This document shows, one piece after another, positions 53,214 to 62,273 of a stretch of DNA of 64,000 nt. The notes beneath the pieces are model-generated. The model saw only the letters and a program-made list of their open reading frames with translations. It ran no database searches and was not told the origin of the DNA. Source of the DNA: CAYNKA01 sp964397655 (GTDB lineage Bacteria; Spirochaetota; Spirochaetia; DTKZ01); assembly GCA_964397655.1 (NCBI GenBank), contig CAYNKA010000001.1, positions 1-64,000 on the forward strand, given 5' to 3'. Made by a program: the position numbers and the translations under genes. Numbering within the stretch: position 1 is the stretch's first letter; each line of letters begins with the position of its first letter.

Positions 53214-53708
53214 TCAAGGACGGCGCACGGGTTTCGCGCTCGCCCGGAGGACCTGCTGAAGACCGGCGAATTTCGCCCGGTTCGCGGGGTTGGCCTCCAT
53301 GAGTTCTTCGTGGGCGTGCAGGAGAAGTTCGGGCGTCGTTTCTTCGTTTTCGGCAACGTTCGACAGGTCGCCGGGAAGGTCGCCGCTTTCGTCACGGATC
53401 GAGAAGAGAAGGGAGACGCCGAGTCCGTCCAGGAGCCCGATGCAGGTTTCGCCGGGACGGAGAAGGGTCATCCTGCCTCCCGAAACCCTGTTCAGGTTCT
53501 TGTTCATGCTCACGAGGAGCCCGATGAACGTGGAGTCCATGTAGACGCATTCCGAGAGGTCGACGACGAAACCGGTCGGAGGAGGAACCGCGGAGAATCG
53601 TTCCGACGTCCTCTTCCTGAGACCTCCGCAAACCCTCGCGGTGATGTGGCCCGTGACGCGCAGATAGAGTACGCTCTCACGTTCTCCGAAAAAAAGGGCT
53701 TCTTCCAT
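53214..53708 (-). CDS. STAS-domain anti-sigma factor antagonist-like protein
   Basis: 164 residues from ATG 53708. A STAS domain (about 10-115) has the conserved core VVDLSECVYMDSTFIGLL with the phosphorylatable Ser in MDSTFIG. The C-terminal 50 residues are an extension of unknown role. Proteins of this type are switched by kinase/phosphatase pairs to free sigma or other factors. No partner kinase lies nearby. Convergent with skp and divergent from mutS. Confidence 0.82.
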   Translation of the reverse strand: MEEALFFGERESVLYLRVTGHITARVCGGLRKRTSERFSAVPPPTGFVVDLSECVYMDSTFIGLLVSMNKNLNRVSGGRMTLLRPGETCIGLLDGLGVSLLFSIRDESGDLPGDLSNVAENEETTPELLLHAHEELMEANPANRAKFAGLQQVLRASAKPVRRP

Positions 53709-53739
53709 GACCGTCCGTCTTTTACTATAATCAACGAAT

Positions 53740-56352
53740 ATGGTGAATACAACCCCGATGATGGAGCAGTATTCCAGGATCAAGCAGCTGCATCGCGACG
53801 CCGTCCTTTTCTTCAGGCTCGGGGACTTCTACGAAATGTTCCTCCAGGACGCGAAGGAAGCGAGCGCGTTGCTCGGGCTCACCCTGACCAAGCGCAACGG
53901 AGTCCCCATGTGCGGCATTCCGTATCATGCGTCCAGGGGATACATCGCCAGACTGCTCAAGGCTGGGAAGAAGATCGCGGTGTGCGAGCAGCTTCGCCTG
54001 CCCGAGGGGGGGAAGGGACTCGCGGACCGTGAAGTCGTCGAGATCCTTTCGCCCGGCACCGTGGTGGACGAAGATTATCTCGATCGGGGGAGCAACAACT
54101 ATCTCGCGTCCTTGGCTGCCTGGAAGGACGGCCTCTCGTTGTCGGCGGTGGACGTGTCGACCGGCGATCTCGTGACGACGAGGATCCCGGCTGAGGCCTC
54201 GCTCGAAGGACTGCGGCGGGAGATGTCCAGGCTCGCCCCCAGGGAAATGCTCGTGCAGGAATCCCTGCTTGCCGGGAACGAAGGGATAGCTCGCTTCGTG
54301 AACGACGGCAAGGGAATCGTCGTCAACACGCTTCCGGACTGGAGTTTCGACAGGAAGGTCTCCTACGAGCGTCTGAGGAAGCTCCTCGGCGTCGCCAACC
54401 TCAAGGGTTTCGGCATTTCGGAGGAGGATCCCGAACTTCTCTCCGCCGGAGTCCTCGTCGAGTATCTCGAGGAAAACGCGAAGGGCGTGCTGTCCCACAT
54501 CAGGAGCATCCGGAAATACCGGGAGTCGGACTTCCTCTCTCTCGACGAATCCGCCTTGCGGAACCTGGAACTCGTGCGGAACATCCACGACGGATCGTCG
54601 GCGTTCACGCTTCTCCAGGCCTTGGATCACACGAAGACCGCGATGGGATCGAGGCTCCTCAAAAAATGGATGCTTCAGCCTCTCGTGGACAGGGATGCGA
54701 TTCTCGCGCGACAGAACGCGGTAGCGGCGCTCTATCACGACCAGGAGAGGCTCGTCGGGCTCCGGAACCTGCTGGCCGAGGTCTACGATCTCGAGCGGCT
54801 CGTAGCAAGGGTCGCGCTCGACAAGGCGCACGGAAAGGACCTGCTTTCGATCAGGTGCACCCTGGAGGAGGCGGTTAAGATCCGCTCCGTCCTCGCCGAC
54901 GAAAAATTCGCGGGGCTTTCGAGGATCGACGATTCCGCCGCCGGCGCGCTGCGGGATCTGGGAGAAATGCTCGGACGCGCGATCGCGGAGAGCCCCTCGA
55001 TTCTCCTCACGGAGGGAGGCCTCATCAGGGACGGATTCGACGAGGAACTCGACGGCCTCAGATCGGTTCAGGCCAACCGCCGTCAGGTTCTCGAATCCTA
55101 CCTCGACGAAGAGCGCAGGGCGTCGGGAATCGGAAATTTACGGATTCGGTACAACAAAATCATCGGGTATTACCTCGAAGTGACGAAGGCCCAAACCTCC
55201 CTCGTCCCCTCTCATTTCATACGCCGTCAGTCACTGGTGAACGGAGAACGGTATTCCACGGAGAGACTCGCGGAACTTGAAAGCCTCCTCAACAACGCCT
55301 CGGAGAAGATCGTGGAGCTCGAGAAGAAACTCTTCCTCGAGGTGAGGGACCGCGTCAAGGCGAGGATCGCGGAAATCACGGAAACGAGCAGGTTTCTCGC
55401 GGAAGCCGACACTATGCAGGCGCTTGCCCAGGCGGCGACCGTCCACGGATACACCCGCCCCGCGATCTCGACGGGCGGAGGCATAAGGATCGTCGAGGGC
55501 CGCCATCCGGTCGTGGAAATGCACCTGCCGCACGGCGATTTCGTCCCGAACTCGCTCGACCTCGACGGAAAGGAGAAGTCCTTCGCGCTCATCACCGGAC
55601 CGAACATGGCGGGAAAATCGACCTATCTCAGGCAGGCGGCACTCATCGTCGTCATGGCCCAGATGGGTTCCTTCGTTCCGGCGCTCGAGGCAGAGATCGG
55701 CATCGTTGACCGCATCTACTGCAGGGTCGGCGCTCAGGACAATCTGGCAAGAGGGGAATCGACCTTCCTCGTCGAGATGAACGAAACCGCCAACATTCTC
55801 AGGACGGCGACGAAGGACAGTCTCGTGATCATGGACGAGGTCGGCCGCGGAACGAGTACGAACGACGGGCTCGCGATCGCGTGGGCTGTCACCGAGGATC
55901 TCCTGGACCGTCTGGGGGCCAAGACCCTGTTCGCTACGCATTTTCACGAGCTCACCGCCCTGGAGCACCCGAAGCTCAAGAACCTGTCCATGGACATCCG
56001 GGAGGACAAGGGGACCGTCATTTTCCTCAAAAGGGTGAAGGACGGACCTTCCAACAACTCCTACGGAATCCACGTGGCGAAACTCGCGGGCTTGCCGGAG
56101 AAGGTTCTCCTCCGGGCGGAGGAGATACTGGAAGGGCTCGTCGAGCGCAAGGAGCGTCCCGTCCGGAAAAGGCACCCCGGGGAGGCATCGCCTGCGAGGA
56201 AGCCTGCGGTTCAGCGGACGCTCTTCTCGTACAGCGAAATACTCGAACGGGAAATCAGGGAATTCCCGATCGAACGGAGCACTCCGCTCGACGCCCTCAA
56301 TTTTCTCTCGAGGTGGAAGACGATCATAGGAGGGGACTCGGGGAATGAATGA
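53740..56352 (+). CDS. mutS: DNA mismatch repair protein MutS
   Basis: 870 residues. The N-terminal mismatch-reading motif FFRLGDFYEMF has the Phe-x-Glu that contacts the mismatch. Walker A GPNMAGKST is at about 622, followed by the ABC-like motifs and the Walker B VIMDEVGRGTST region, then a C-terminal dimerisation region. Start ATG 53740 has no strong Shine-Dalgarno; ATG 53758 is an alternative. With MutL (not here) it repairs replication errors. comF follows after 42 bases. Confidence 0.94.
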   Translation: MVNTTPMMEQYSRIKQLHRDAVLFFRLGDFYEMFLQDAKEASALLGLTLTKRNGVPMCGIPYHASRGYIARLLKAGKKIAVCEQLRLPEGGKGLADREVVEILSPGTVVDEDYLDRGSNNYLASLAAWKDGLSLSAVDVSTGDLVTTRIPAEASLEGLRREMSRLAPREMLVQESLLAGNEGIARFVNDGKGIVVNTLPDWSFDRKVSYERLRKLLGVANLKGFGISEEDPELLSAGVLVEYLEENAKGVLSHIRSIRKYRESDFLSLDESALRNLELVRNIHDGSSAFTLLQALDHTKTAMGSRLLKKWMLQPLVDRDAILARQNAVAALYHDQERLVGLRNLLAEVYDLERLVARVALDKAHGKDLLSIRCTLEEAVKIRSVLADEKFAGLSRIDDSAAGALRDLGEMLGRAIAESPSILLTEGGLIRDGFDEELDGLRSVQANRRQVLESYLDEERRASGIGNLRIRYNKIIGYYLEVTKAQTSLVPSHFIRRQSLVNGERYSTERLAELESLLNNASEKIVELEKKLFLEVRDRVKARIAEITETSRFLAEADTMQALAQAATVHGYTRPAISTGGGIRIVEGRHPVVEMHLPHGDFVPNSLDLDGKEKSFALITGPNMAGKSTYLRQAALIVVMAQMGSFVPALEAEIGIVDRIYCRVGAQDNLARGESTFLVEMNETANILRTATKDSLVIMDEVGRGTSTNDGLAIAWAVTEDLLDRLGAKTLFATHFHELTALEHPKLKNLSMDIREDKGTVIFLKRVKDGPSNNSYGIHVAKLAGLPEKVLLRAEEILEGLVERKERPVRKRHPGEASPARKPAVQRTLFSYSEILEREIREFPIERSTPLDALNFLSRWKTIIGGDSGNE

Positions 56353-56394
56353 CGAATTCCCCGCGAGCCCTCAAGCCGGACGAAAAATCGAAAC

Positions 56395-57120
56395 GTGATT
56401 CCGGGCATGGAATCCGTCGGAAGATTCGTACGTATCCTCGACCTGATCGCGCCGGAGCGTTGCGTAGTCTGCGGCGAACTCGTCCGCCTGCGCAGGGGAG
56501 ACTATCCCGTTTGTGCCGATTGCGATTCCGGAATGCGGGAGCCCGAGGGGAGAAGGTGCGGAACCTGCTCGAAACCGCTCGTATCGGAACTGGAGACCTG
56601 CATGGAATGCCGGGGCGGGACGTACAGCTTCGAGTGCAATCATTCCGTTTTTCTCTACGACGACGCGGTTAAGGAATGCCTGTCGGCCTACAAGAGCCGG
56701 GGAATCGTCGCGTTGAAGCGTTTCTTCGCCTCGCGGCTCGCCCGCTCGTATCGCGAACGGTTCGACGGCAGGACTGTCGTGCCCGTTCCCTTCCGCCCCG
56801 AATCCGTCCGCAAGCGCGGCTTCGACCAAATCGGCCTCCTGTGCGAGGAACTCGCGCGGCGGCACGATATCCCGTACGAGACTCTCCTCGCGCGGACCGG
56901 ACGAAGCCCCGAACAGAAGTCCCTCGACCGCGAGTCCCGGAAGGCGAACCTCAGAAACAGGATCCGTCCTTCGAGGCATCCGGGAAAGACGACCGTGCCC
57001 GAGGAGGTCGTCCTGCTCGACGACGTATTCACGACCGGCGCCACGGCCGACGAATGCGCCCGAGTCCTCAGGGAAATGGGAGTGAAGCGGGTCTTCGTTC
57101 TCACTCTCGCTCGGGATTGA
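56395..57120 (+). CDS. comF: ComF family phosphoribosyltransferase-like protein
   Basis: 241 residues from GTG 56395 (ATG 56407 is an alternative). An N-terminal zinc ribbon has four Cys pairs (CVVC, CADC, CGTC, CMEC) and is followed by a PRT domain with PVPFRPESVRKRGFDQ and VVLLDDVFTTGAT. Members take part in DNA uptake (ComFC/GntX). The gene often follows mutS-like repair genes. Cytoplasmic. Confidence 0.88.
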   Translation: MIPGMESVGRFVRILDLIAPERCVVCGELVRLRRGDYPVCADCDSGMREPEGRRCGTCSKPLVSELETCMECRGGTYSFECNHSVFLYDDAVKECLSAYKSRGIVALKRFFASRLARSYRERFDGRTVVPVPFRPESVRKRGFDQIGLLCEELARRHDIPYETLLARTGRSPEQKSLDRESRKANLRNRIRPSRHPGKTTVPEEVVLLDDVFTTGATADECARVLREMGVKRVFVLTLARD

Positions 57121-57140
57121 AAAGACGACGCGTCGGTGTA

Positions 57141-57169
57141 TTGACAATCCCGACCCGAGCTGGTATCTT
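57141..57169 (+). promoter_or_regulatory. Sigma70 promoter of the rimP-nusA-infB operon
   Basis: TTGACA (57141-57146), 17-base spacer, TATCTT (57164-57169). Transcripts would start near 57177, about 75 bases before rimP. Confidence 0.82.
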
Positions 57170-57196
57170 TTCATCAAAATTGTTCTACTGGCGGAA

Positions 57197-57223
57197 AGAG
57201 TCGCGCAGCCGACTCTTTTTTTT
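57197..57223 (+). terminator. Terminator-like hairpin in the rimP leader (possible attenuator)
   Basis: AGAGTCG (57197-57203), loop CGCAGC, CGACTCT (57210-57216), then eight Ts (57216-57223, counting the last stem T). It lies between the promoter and the first gene of the operon, so it could control readthrough, for example by NusA, which is encoded downstream. Confidence 0.75.
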
Positions 57224-57252
57224 ATCCGAAAGGCAATTCGGAGACTTTCGAA

Positions 57253-57711
57253 ATGGGGCCGAGCGAATTGGACAGCGAACTCTACGACGATCTCGAACCG
57301 ATCGTCCGCGGCATGGGATTCGATCTTGTCGAACTGAAGTCCATCAAAACAAAGTCGAACACGCGAGTAGCCATCGTCATCTACCGCAAGGAAGGATTGA
57401 ACCTGGATGCCTGCGCGGACGTGCTCAAGACCCTGCGTCCGCGCATCCAGATGATCTCAGGCAGTCCCGATGCCTATGTCGAAGTGTCCTCGCCGGGGAT
57501 CGAAAGAACCCTGAAGAGCGTGCGGGAATACGGAATTTTTCGAGGGAGGGGAGTGAGGGTTCTCGTGAACGGGGAAAGCGAGTGGACCGGAGGCGTCCTC
57601 GCGAAGGTGGAAGAGTCGTCTCTCGAACTTTCGACGAAGGACGGCGTCAAGGTCCTTTCATTCGGACAGATAAAGAAAATCAAACTTGATGACGGACAGG
57701 AGGTTGGATAA
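57253..57711 (+). CDS. rimP: Ribosome maturation factor RimP
   Basis: 152 residues with the two RimP domains: VRGMGFDLVELK then VEVSSPGIERTLK and the C-terminal SH3-like part ending IKKIKLDDG. It helps assemble the 30S subunit. First gene of the translation/transcription operon; nusA starts 4 bases after its stop. Confidence 0.9.
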   Translation: MGPSELDSELYDDLEPIVRGMGFDLVELKSIKTKSNTRVAIVIYRKEGLNLDACADVLKTLRPRIQMISGSPDAYVEVSSPGIERTLKSVREYGIFRGRGVRVLVNGESEWTGGVLAKVEESSLELSTKDGVKVLSFGQIKKIKLDDGQEVG

Positions 57712-57715
57712 AACC

Positions 57716-59218
57716 ATGGCTTCAGATTTATCCGATGCGATCAGAATGCTCGTTCAGGACAAGGGCATAGCGGAAGACCTGGTCCTGAAAACCATAGAGG
57801 ATTTCCTTCTTGCGGCCTACAAGAAGAAATTCGGCACCTCGGAGAACGCGGTCGTGCGTTTCAGCGAAGACGGGAACGAGGTCACCGTCTTCGCGAAGAA
57901 GAAGATCGTGCAGGACGACGATCTCGAGGACCCGGTAACGGAGATCAGTCTCGAGGAAGCCCTCGAACTCAACGAGGACTGCGAAATAGGCGACGAGCTT
58001 CTCATCGAAATAAATCCGAAGGAATTCGACAGGGTTTCGGTGCAGAGCGCCAAGCAGAAGGCCCGGCAGACCCTCAGGGAAATCCAGAAAGACACCTTGT
58101 ACTCCGAATACAAGGAGAAAGAGAACGAGATGATCATCGGGTACTACCAGAGGGAGAGGAACGGAAACATCTTCGTGGATCTCGGAAAGACCGAAGGCAT
58201 CCTTCCCAAGAAGTACCAGTCTCCCCGGGAAACCTACCGGCCGAACGACAGGATAAAGGCCCTCATCTACGAGGTGAACAAGACTCCGACCGGACTCCAG
58301 ATTGTCCTTTCCCGGACCCATACGGATTTCGTGAAGAGGATTTTCGAACTCGAAGTCCCGGAAGTCTACGACAAGACCGTCGAGATCTTCAAAATCGTCC
58401 GGGAGCCCGGATACCGTACGAAGATCGCCGTCTATTCTACCCGTGAGGACGTGGACCCGGTAGGAGCCTGCGTCGGGCTCAAGGGAGTCCGGATACAGGC
58501 GATCGTGCGGGAGCTCGAGGGCGAGAAGATCGACATCCTCAAATACGATACGGATTCCAAGATGTTCATCAAGAACGCTCTCTCGCCTGCGGAGGTGAGC
58601 CAGATCATCATCCTGGACGAGGGGAAACGCCAGGCCCTCGCCGTGGTTCCGGACAATCAGCTTTCTCTCGCCATCGGAAAGCAGGGGCTCAACGTGAGGC
58701 TCGCCAATCGCCTCGTGGATTGGAACATCGACGTGAAGACGGAGAACCAGTTCGAGGAGATGGACATCTCCGCGGCCTCGAAGAAGGCGGTTTCCGCCCT
58801 GTTCGGTGACGTGGAGGAGACGGAAGAGGAGGAGATCACGCTCATCAGCGAGCTGCCGGAAATCGAGGAGGGGCTCGTGAACGTCCTCAAAGAGAACGGC
58901 ATAGAGCTCATAGAAGACCTCGTGAACCTGAGCGACGAAGACCTCTCCAAGCTGAAGGACATTTCCCAGAAGGACATCGATGCGATCAAGTCCATCATCG
59001 CGGACAACGTGGAAATCATCGAAGACGACGGCGGCGGAATGGAGGAGACTCCCGAAGAAGCTCCGGTCGAGGCCGAAACGAAGGAGCCTTCGGCGAACGA
59101 GGAGGAATCCTACGTCTGTCCGGAATGCGGAAGCCCGATTACTCTCGATATGACGACTTGCCCAAACTGCGGAGTTGGTTTAAGTTTTGAGATCGAGGAA
59201 GAGGAACAAGGTAATTAG
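57716..59218 (+). CDS. nusA: Transcription factor NusA with a C-terminal zinc ribbon
   Basis: 500 residues from ATG 57716 (AGGAGG lies 12 bases upstream, inside rimP). N-terminal RNA polymerase-binding domain (1-130), S1 domain (about 135-200), KH1 and KH2 (about 205-345), then a helix-hairpin-helix region (about 380-435). The end is an acidic linker and four Cys as CPEC (468, 471) and CPNC (482, 485), a zinc ribbon that most NusA proteins lack. NusA controls pausing, termination and antitermination. Confidence 0.93.
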   Translation: MASDLSDAIRMLVQDKGIAEDLVLKTIEDFLLAAYKKKFGTSENAVVRFSEDGNEVTVFAKKKIVQDDDLEDPVTEISLEEALELNEDCEIGDELLIEINPKEFDRVSVQSAKQKARQTLREIQKDTLYSEYKEKENEMIIGYYQRERNGNIFVDLGKTEGILPKKYQSPRETYRPNDRIKALIYEVNKTPTGLQIVLSRTHTDFVKRIFELEVPEVYDKTVEIFKIVREPGYRTKIAVYSTREDVDPVGACVGLKGVRIQAIVRELEGEKIDILKYDTDSKMFIKNALSPAEVSQIIILDEGKRQALAVVPDNQLSLAIGKQGLNVRLANRLVDWNIDVKTENQFEEMDISAASKKAVSALFGDVEETEEEEITLISELPEIEEGLVNVLKENGIELIEDLVNLSDEDLSKLKDISQKDIDAIKSIIADNVEIIEDDGGGMEETPEEAPVEAETKEPSANEEESYVCPECGSPITLDMTTCPNCGVGLSFEIEEEEQGN

Positions 59219-59230
59219 CAAAGGAATGGT

Positions 59231-61933
59231 ATGACCGAAGAACAGGAAAAACAGGAAAAACAGAAACCTAAGGCGACCCTCATCAAGCATAAAAAAGAAG
59301 AACCCGTGATCCACAAGCCGGCCGAAGAAACGGTCGAAAAGCCCGACGACAAGGCCGACAAGAAGAAGATCGTCGTAGTCAAGAAAAAGGTTCTGGTCAA
59401 GAAGGTACCGCCTAAGGTAGTTCCGCGGGCTGCATCAGTCAAGGACCGCGAAGAGCCGGTCGCTGAACATCCCGTTGCCCAGGCGCCTCAACCTGCCGCG
59501 GAGACTCCGCAGGCGCCTTCAGTTCCTTCGGAAACCGCAGAGAAAACGGAGACTCCTCGGGAGATACCGAGGCCTGCCGCCAAGACGGAAGAGACGCCCC
59601 CGGCCAGGCCGCCGTATCGCCCTCCTCAATCTCGGCCGCAGGGCGGGGGATCGCAGCCCTATTCTCAGGGCGGTTATCGATCCGGAGAGCAGCAGAGGTA
59701 CCCAAGGCCCTACAATCAACAGGGGCCGTCGAGCAATTATCGCGGCGGACAGTCCTCGTATCGCGGTCCCGGCCAAGGCGGCTATCAGGGGGGATACCAG
59801 GGAGGATACCAGGGGGGGCAGAGACCCTACGGAGGTCAGGGCTCGACCGGTTATCGCGAAGCCGGAGGGAACCGTTTCCCCGACCAGCGAAACCGTCCCG
59901 GTGCCGGAAGTTACCAGCAGGGAAGACCCGGTCCCAGGCCCATGGGCGGGCGCCCTCCGAGGCCCGCGGCCGGTGCGGGAGGCCAGAAACCGGGATTCGG
60001 CCCCAAGGGACGTCCGGGAACGAAGCCTTCCATAACTGACGAAACCAAGACGGGACCGAAGAAATTCTTCAAGGCGAAAAAGAAGGAAAATTACCAGAAG
60101 CGGGACAAGACCCAGGAGAAGGAGCTTCAGGTAAAAAAGAAGGTGGTGACGCGGCTCAATCCCGTGCCGAAATCCATCGACATCATGGAGGTCATAACGG
60201 TTTCCGACCTGGCCAAGAAGATGAACCTGAAAGCCTCCGAGCTCATCTCAAAGCTCATGTCCATGGGAATGATGGTCACGATCAACCAACAGATCGACGC
60301 GGAGACCGCGTCCATACTCGCCCAGGAATACGAGTGTAAGGTCAACATCGTATCGTTGTACGACGAGACCATCATCGAGTCCGAGAAGGACAAGGAGGAG
60401 GACCTGGTGTCCAGGCCTCCGATCGTGACGATCATGGGTCACGTAGACCACGGAAAAACCAAGCTCCTCGACGCCATTCGGACTTCGAACGTCGTGGCGG
60501 GGGAGTTCGGCGGCATCACCCAGCACATCGGCGCCTACATGGTCGATCTGCCTCAGGGAAAGATAATCTTCCTCGACACGCCGGGCCACGAAGCATTCAC
60601 CATGATGAGGGCACGCGGGGCCAACGTCACCGACATCGTCATCCTCGTCGTAGCGGCGAACGACGGCGTCATGCCGCAGACGGTGGAAGCCATCAACCAC
60701 GCCAAGGCTGCGAACGCGCCCATCATCGTCGCCATCAACAAGATCGACCTCCCGGAAGCGAGTATCGAGCGGGTCAAGCAGCAGCTTTCGGAATACGATC
60801 TCGTTCCCGAGGAATGGGGAGGGAAGACCCTCTACGTGGAGATCTCGGCCCTGAAGAAGATCGGCATAGACAGCCTTCTCGAGACTATCCTGCTTCAGGC
60901 GGAGATCATGAACCTGCGGGCGAATTACACCTGTAACGCCGAAGGCAAGGTGATCGAATCGAAAATCGACCACGGTCGCGGAATCGTGGCGACCGTGCTC
61001 ATCGAACGCGGTACCCTGAAGGTGGGGGACACGTTCGTGGCCGGCATCTACCCGGGAAAGGTCCGGGCGATGTTCAACGACAAGGGAGAGAAGCTCGAAG
61101 CGGCCACGCCGAGCATGCCGGTCGAAATTCTCGGCTTCACGGGTATTCCCAATTCCGGCGATCCGTTCCAGGTGACGGACAACGAAAAGGTCGCCCGGCA
61201 GATAGGCGACAAGCGACAGGAACTCAAGAAGACCGAAGAGGCGAAGAACGTCAAGAAGATCACCCTGGACAACCTGTACGACAGCATTCAGGAAGGCGAG
61301 GTGCAGGACCTCAAGGTCATCATAAAAGGCGACGTCTACGGCTCGGTGGAGGCTCTCAAGACGAGCTTGGAGAAGTTGTCCACGAAGGATATCCGGCTGT
61401 CGGTGATCCACGCATCGGCCGGAGCGATCAACGAGGGCGACATACAGCTCGCGAGCGCGTCGGAAGCCATCATCATCGGTTTCCACGTGAGGCCGACGCC
61501 GAAGGCCCAGCAGCTCGCCGACATAGAGAAGGTCGAGATCAGAAAGTACAACATAATCTACGACGCGGTCGAGGACATAAGGTCAGCCATGGAAGGGCTC
61601 CTCGCCCCTGACCTTAAAGAAGAGAACCTCGGAGTCGTCGAAGTACGCGATACCTTCAAGGTGCCGAAAATCGGTCTCATCGCCGGGTGTTACGTCCTTT
61701 CCGGAAAGGTAAAGCGCAACGCACAGGTCCATGTGTACAGGGACGGCATCGAAATCCACAACGGAAAAATCGTCTCCCTCAGGCGCTTCAAGGACGACGC
61801 ACGCGAAGTCGACGCGGGTTTCGAATGCGGAATCGGCATAGAGAATTTCACGGACATCAAGGTGGGAGATCAGTTAGAGGTGTTCGAGATACGGGAAATA
61901 GCCAAGAAATTGGGTGAGCCGGAACATGGATAG
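59231..61933 (+). CDS. infB: Translation initiation factor IF-2
   Basis: 900 residues. A long low-complexity N-terminal region (about 1-280) is rich in Lys/Glu, then Pro, then Gly-Tyr-Gln repeats of YQGGYQGG type. It is followed by the IF2 N domain (about 315-375), the G domain with GHVDHGKT (about 402-409), DTPGHEAF and NKID, and the two C-terminal domains. IF-2 brings initiator tRNA to the 30S subunit. The start is 12 bases after nusA. The Gly-rich stretch is unusual. Confidence 0.95.
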   Translation: MTEEQEKQEKQKPKATLIKHKKEEPVIHKPAEETVEKPDDKADKKKIVVVKKKVLVKKVPPKVVPRAASVKDREEPVAEHPVAQAPQPAAETPQAPSVPSETAEKTETPREIPRPAAKTEETPPARPPYRPPQSRPQGGGSQPYSQGGYRSGEQQRYPRPYNQQGPSSNYRGGQSSYRGPGQGGYQGGYQGGYQGGQRPYGGQGSTGYREAGGNRFPDQRNRPGAGSYQQGRPGPRPMGGRPPRPAAGAGGQKPGFGPKGRPGTKPSITDETKTGPKKFFKAKKKENYQKRDKTQEKELQVKKKVVTRLNPVPKSIDIMEVITVSDLAKKMNLKASELISKLMSMGMMVTINQQIDAETASILAQEYECKVNIVSLYDETIIESEKDKEEDLVSRPPIVTIMGHVDHGKTKLLDAIRTSNVVAGEFGGITQHIGAYMVDLPQGKIIFLDTPGHEAFTMMRARGANVTDIVILVVAANDGVMPQTVEAINHAKAANAPIIVAINKIDLPEASIERVKQQLSEYDLVPEEWGGKTLYVEISALKKIGIDSLLETILLQAEIMNLRANYTCNAEGKVIESKIDHGRGIVATVLIERGTLKVGDTFVAGIYPGKVRAMFNDKGEKLEAATPSMPVEILGFTGIPNSGDPFQVTDNEKVARQIGDKRQELKKTEEAKNVKKITLDNLYDSIQEGEVQDLKVIIKGDVYGSVEALKTSLEKLSTKDIRLSVIHASAGAINEGDIQLASASEAIIIGFHVRPTPKAQQLADIEKVEIRKYNIIYDAVEDIRSAMEGLLAPDLKEENLGVVEVRDTFKVPKIGLIAGCYVLSGKVKRNAQVHVYRDGIEIHNGKIVSLRRFKDDAREVDAGFECGIGIENFTDIKVGDQLEVFEIREIAKKLGEPEHG

Positions 61934-62273
61934 CTATCGGCTGAAAAGGGTCTCGAATCTCCTCCGCTCGCGGATCAGCGACATGATTCTCAAGCACGAG
62001 ATAAAGGATCCGAGAGTGACGACGATGATATCAATTTCGAACATCGAGGTTTCCAAGGATCTGTCGTATGCGAAGATCTACGTTTCATCCTACGAAAGCG
62101 GCGATTCGCTGAGCGCCGCGGTCGAAGGGCTCAACCACGCTTCGGGTTTCATACAGTCGACCGTCGGCAAGAGGATCAAATTGAGACTGATGCCGAAACT
62201 CAACTTCGTCGTGGATCATGCGATCGAAGAGGGTTTCCGGGTGAACGAGAAGATCAAGGAAGTGATGTCCTGA
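61926..62273 (+). CDS. rbfA: 30S ribosome-binding factor RbfA
   Basis: 115 residues from ATG 61926, overlapping the infB stop (a GTG at 61914 is possible). The KH-like fold shows YRLKRVSNLLRSRISDMI at the start and KLRLMPKLNFVVD at the end. It matures 16S rRNA in the 30S subunit. truB overlaps its stop as TGATG. Confidence 0.92.
   Translation: MDSYRLKRVSNLLRSRISDMILKHEIKDPRVTTMISISNIEVSKDLSYAKIYVSSYESGDSLSAAVEGLNHASGFIQSTVGKRIKLRLMPKLNFVVDHAIEEGFRVNEKIKEVMS

Noticed and set aside
53195..53222. CGTCCTT/AAGGACG inverted repeat between skp and the STAS gene
   Set aside because: No T run follows in either direction, so it was not listed as a terminator.
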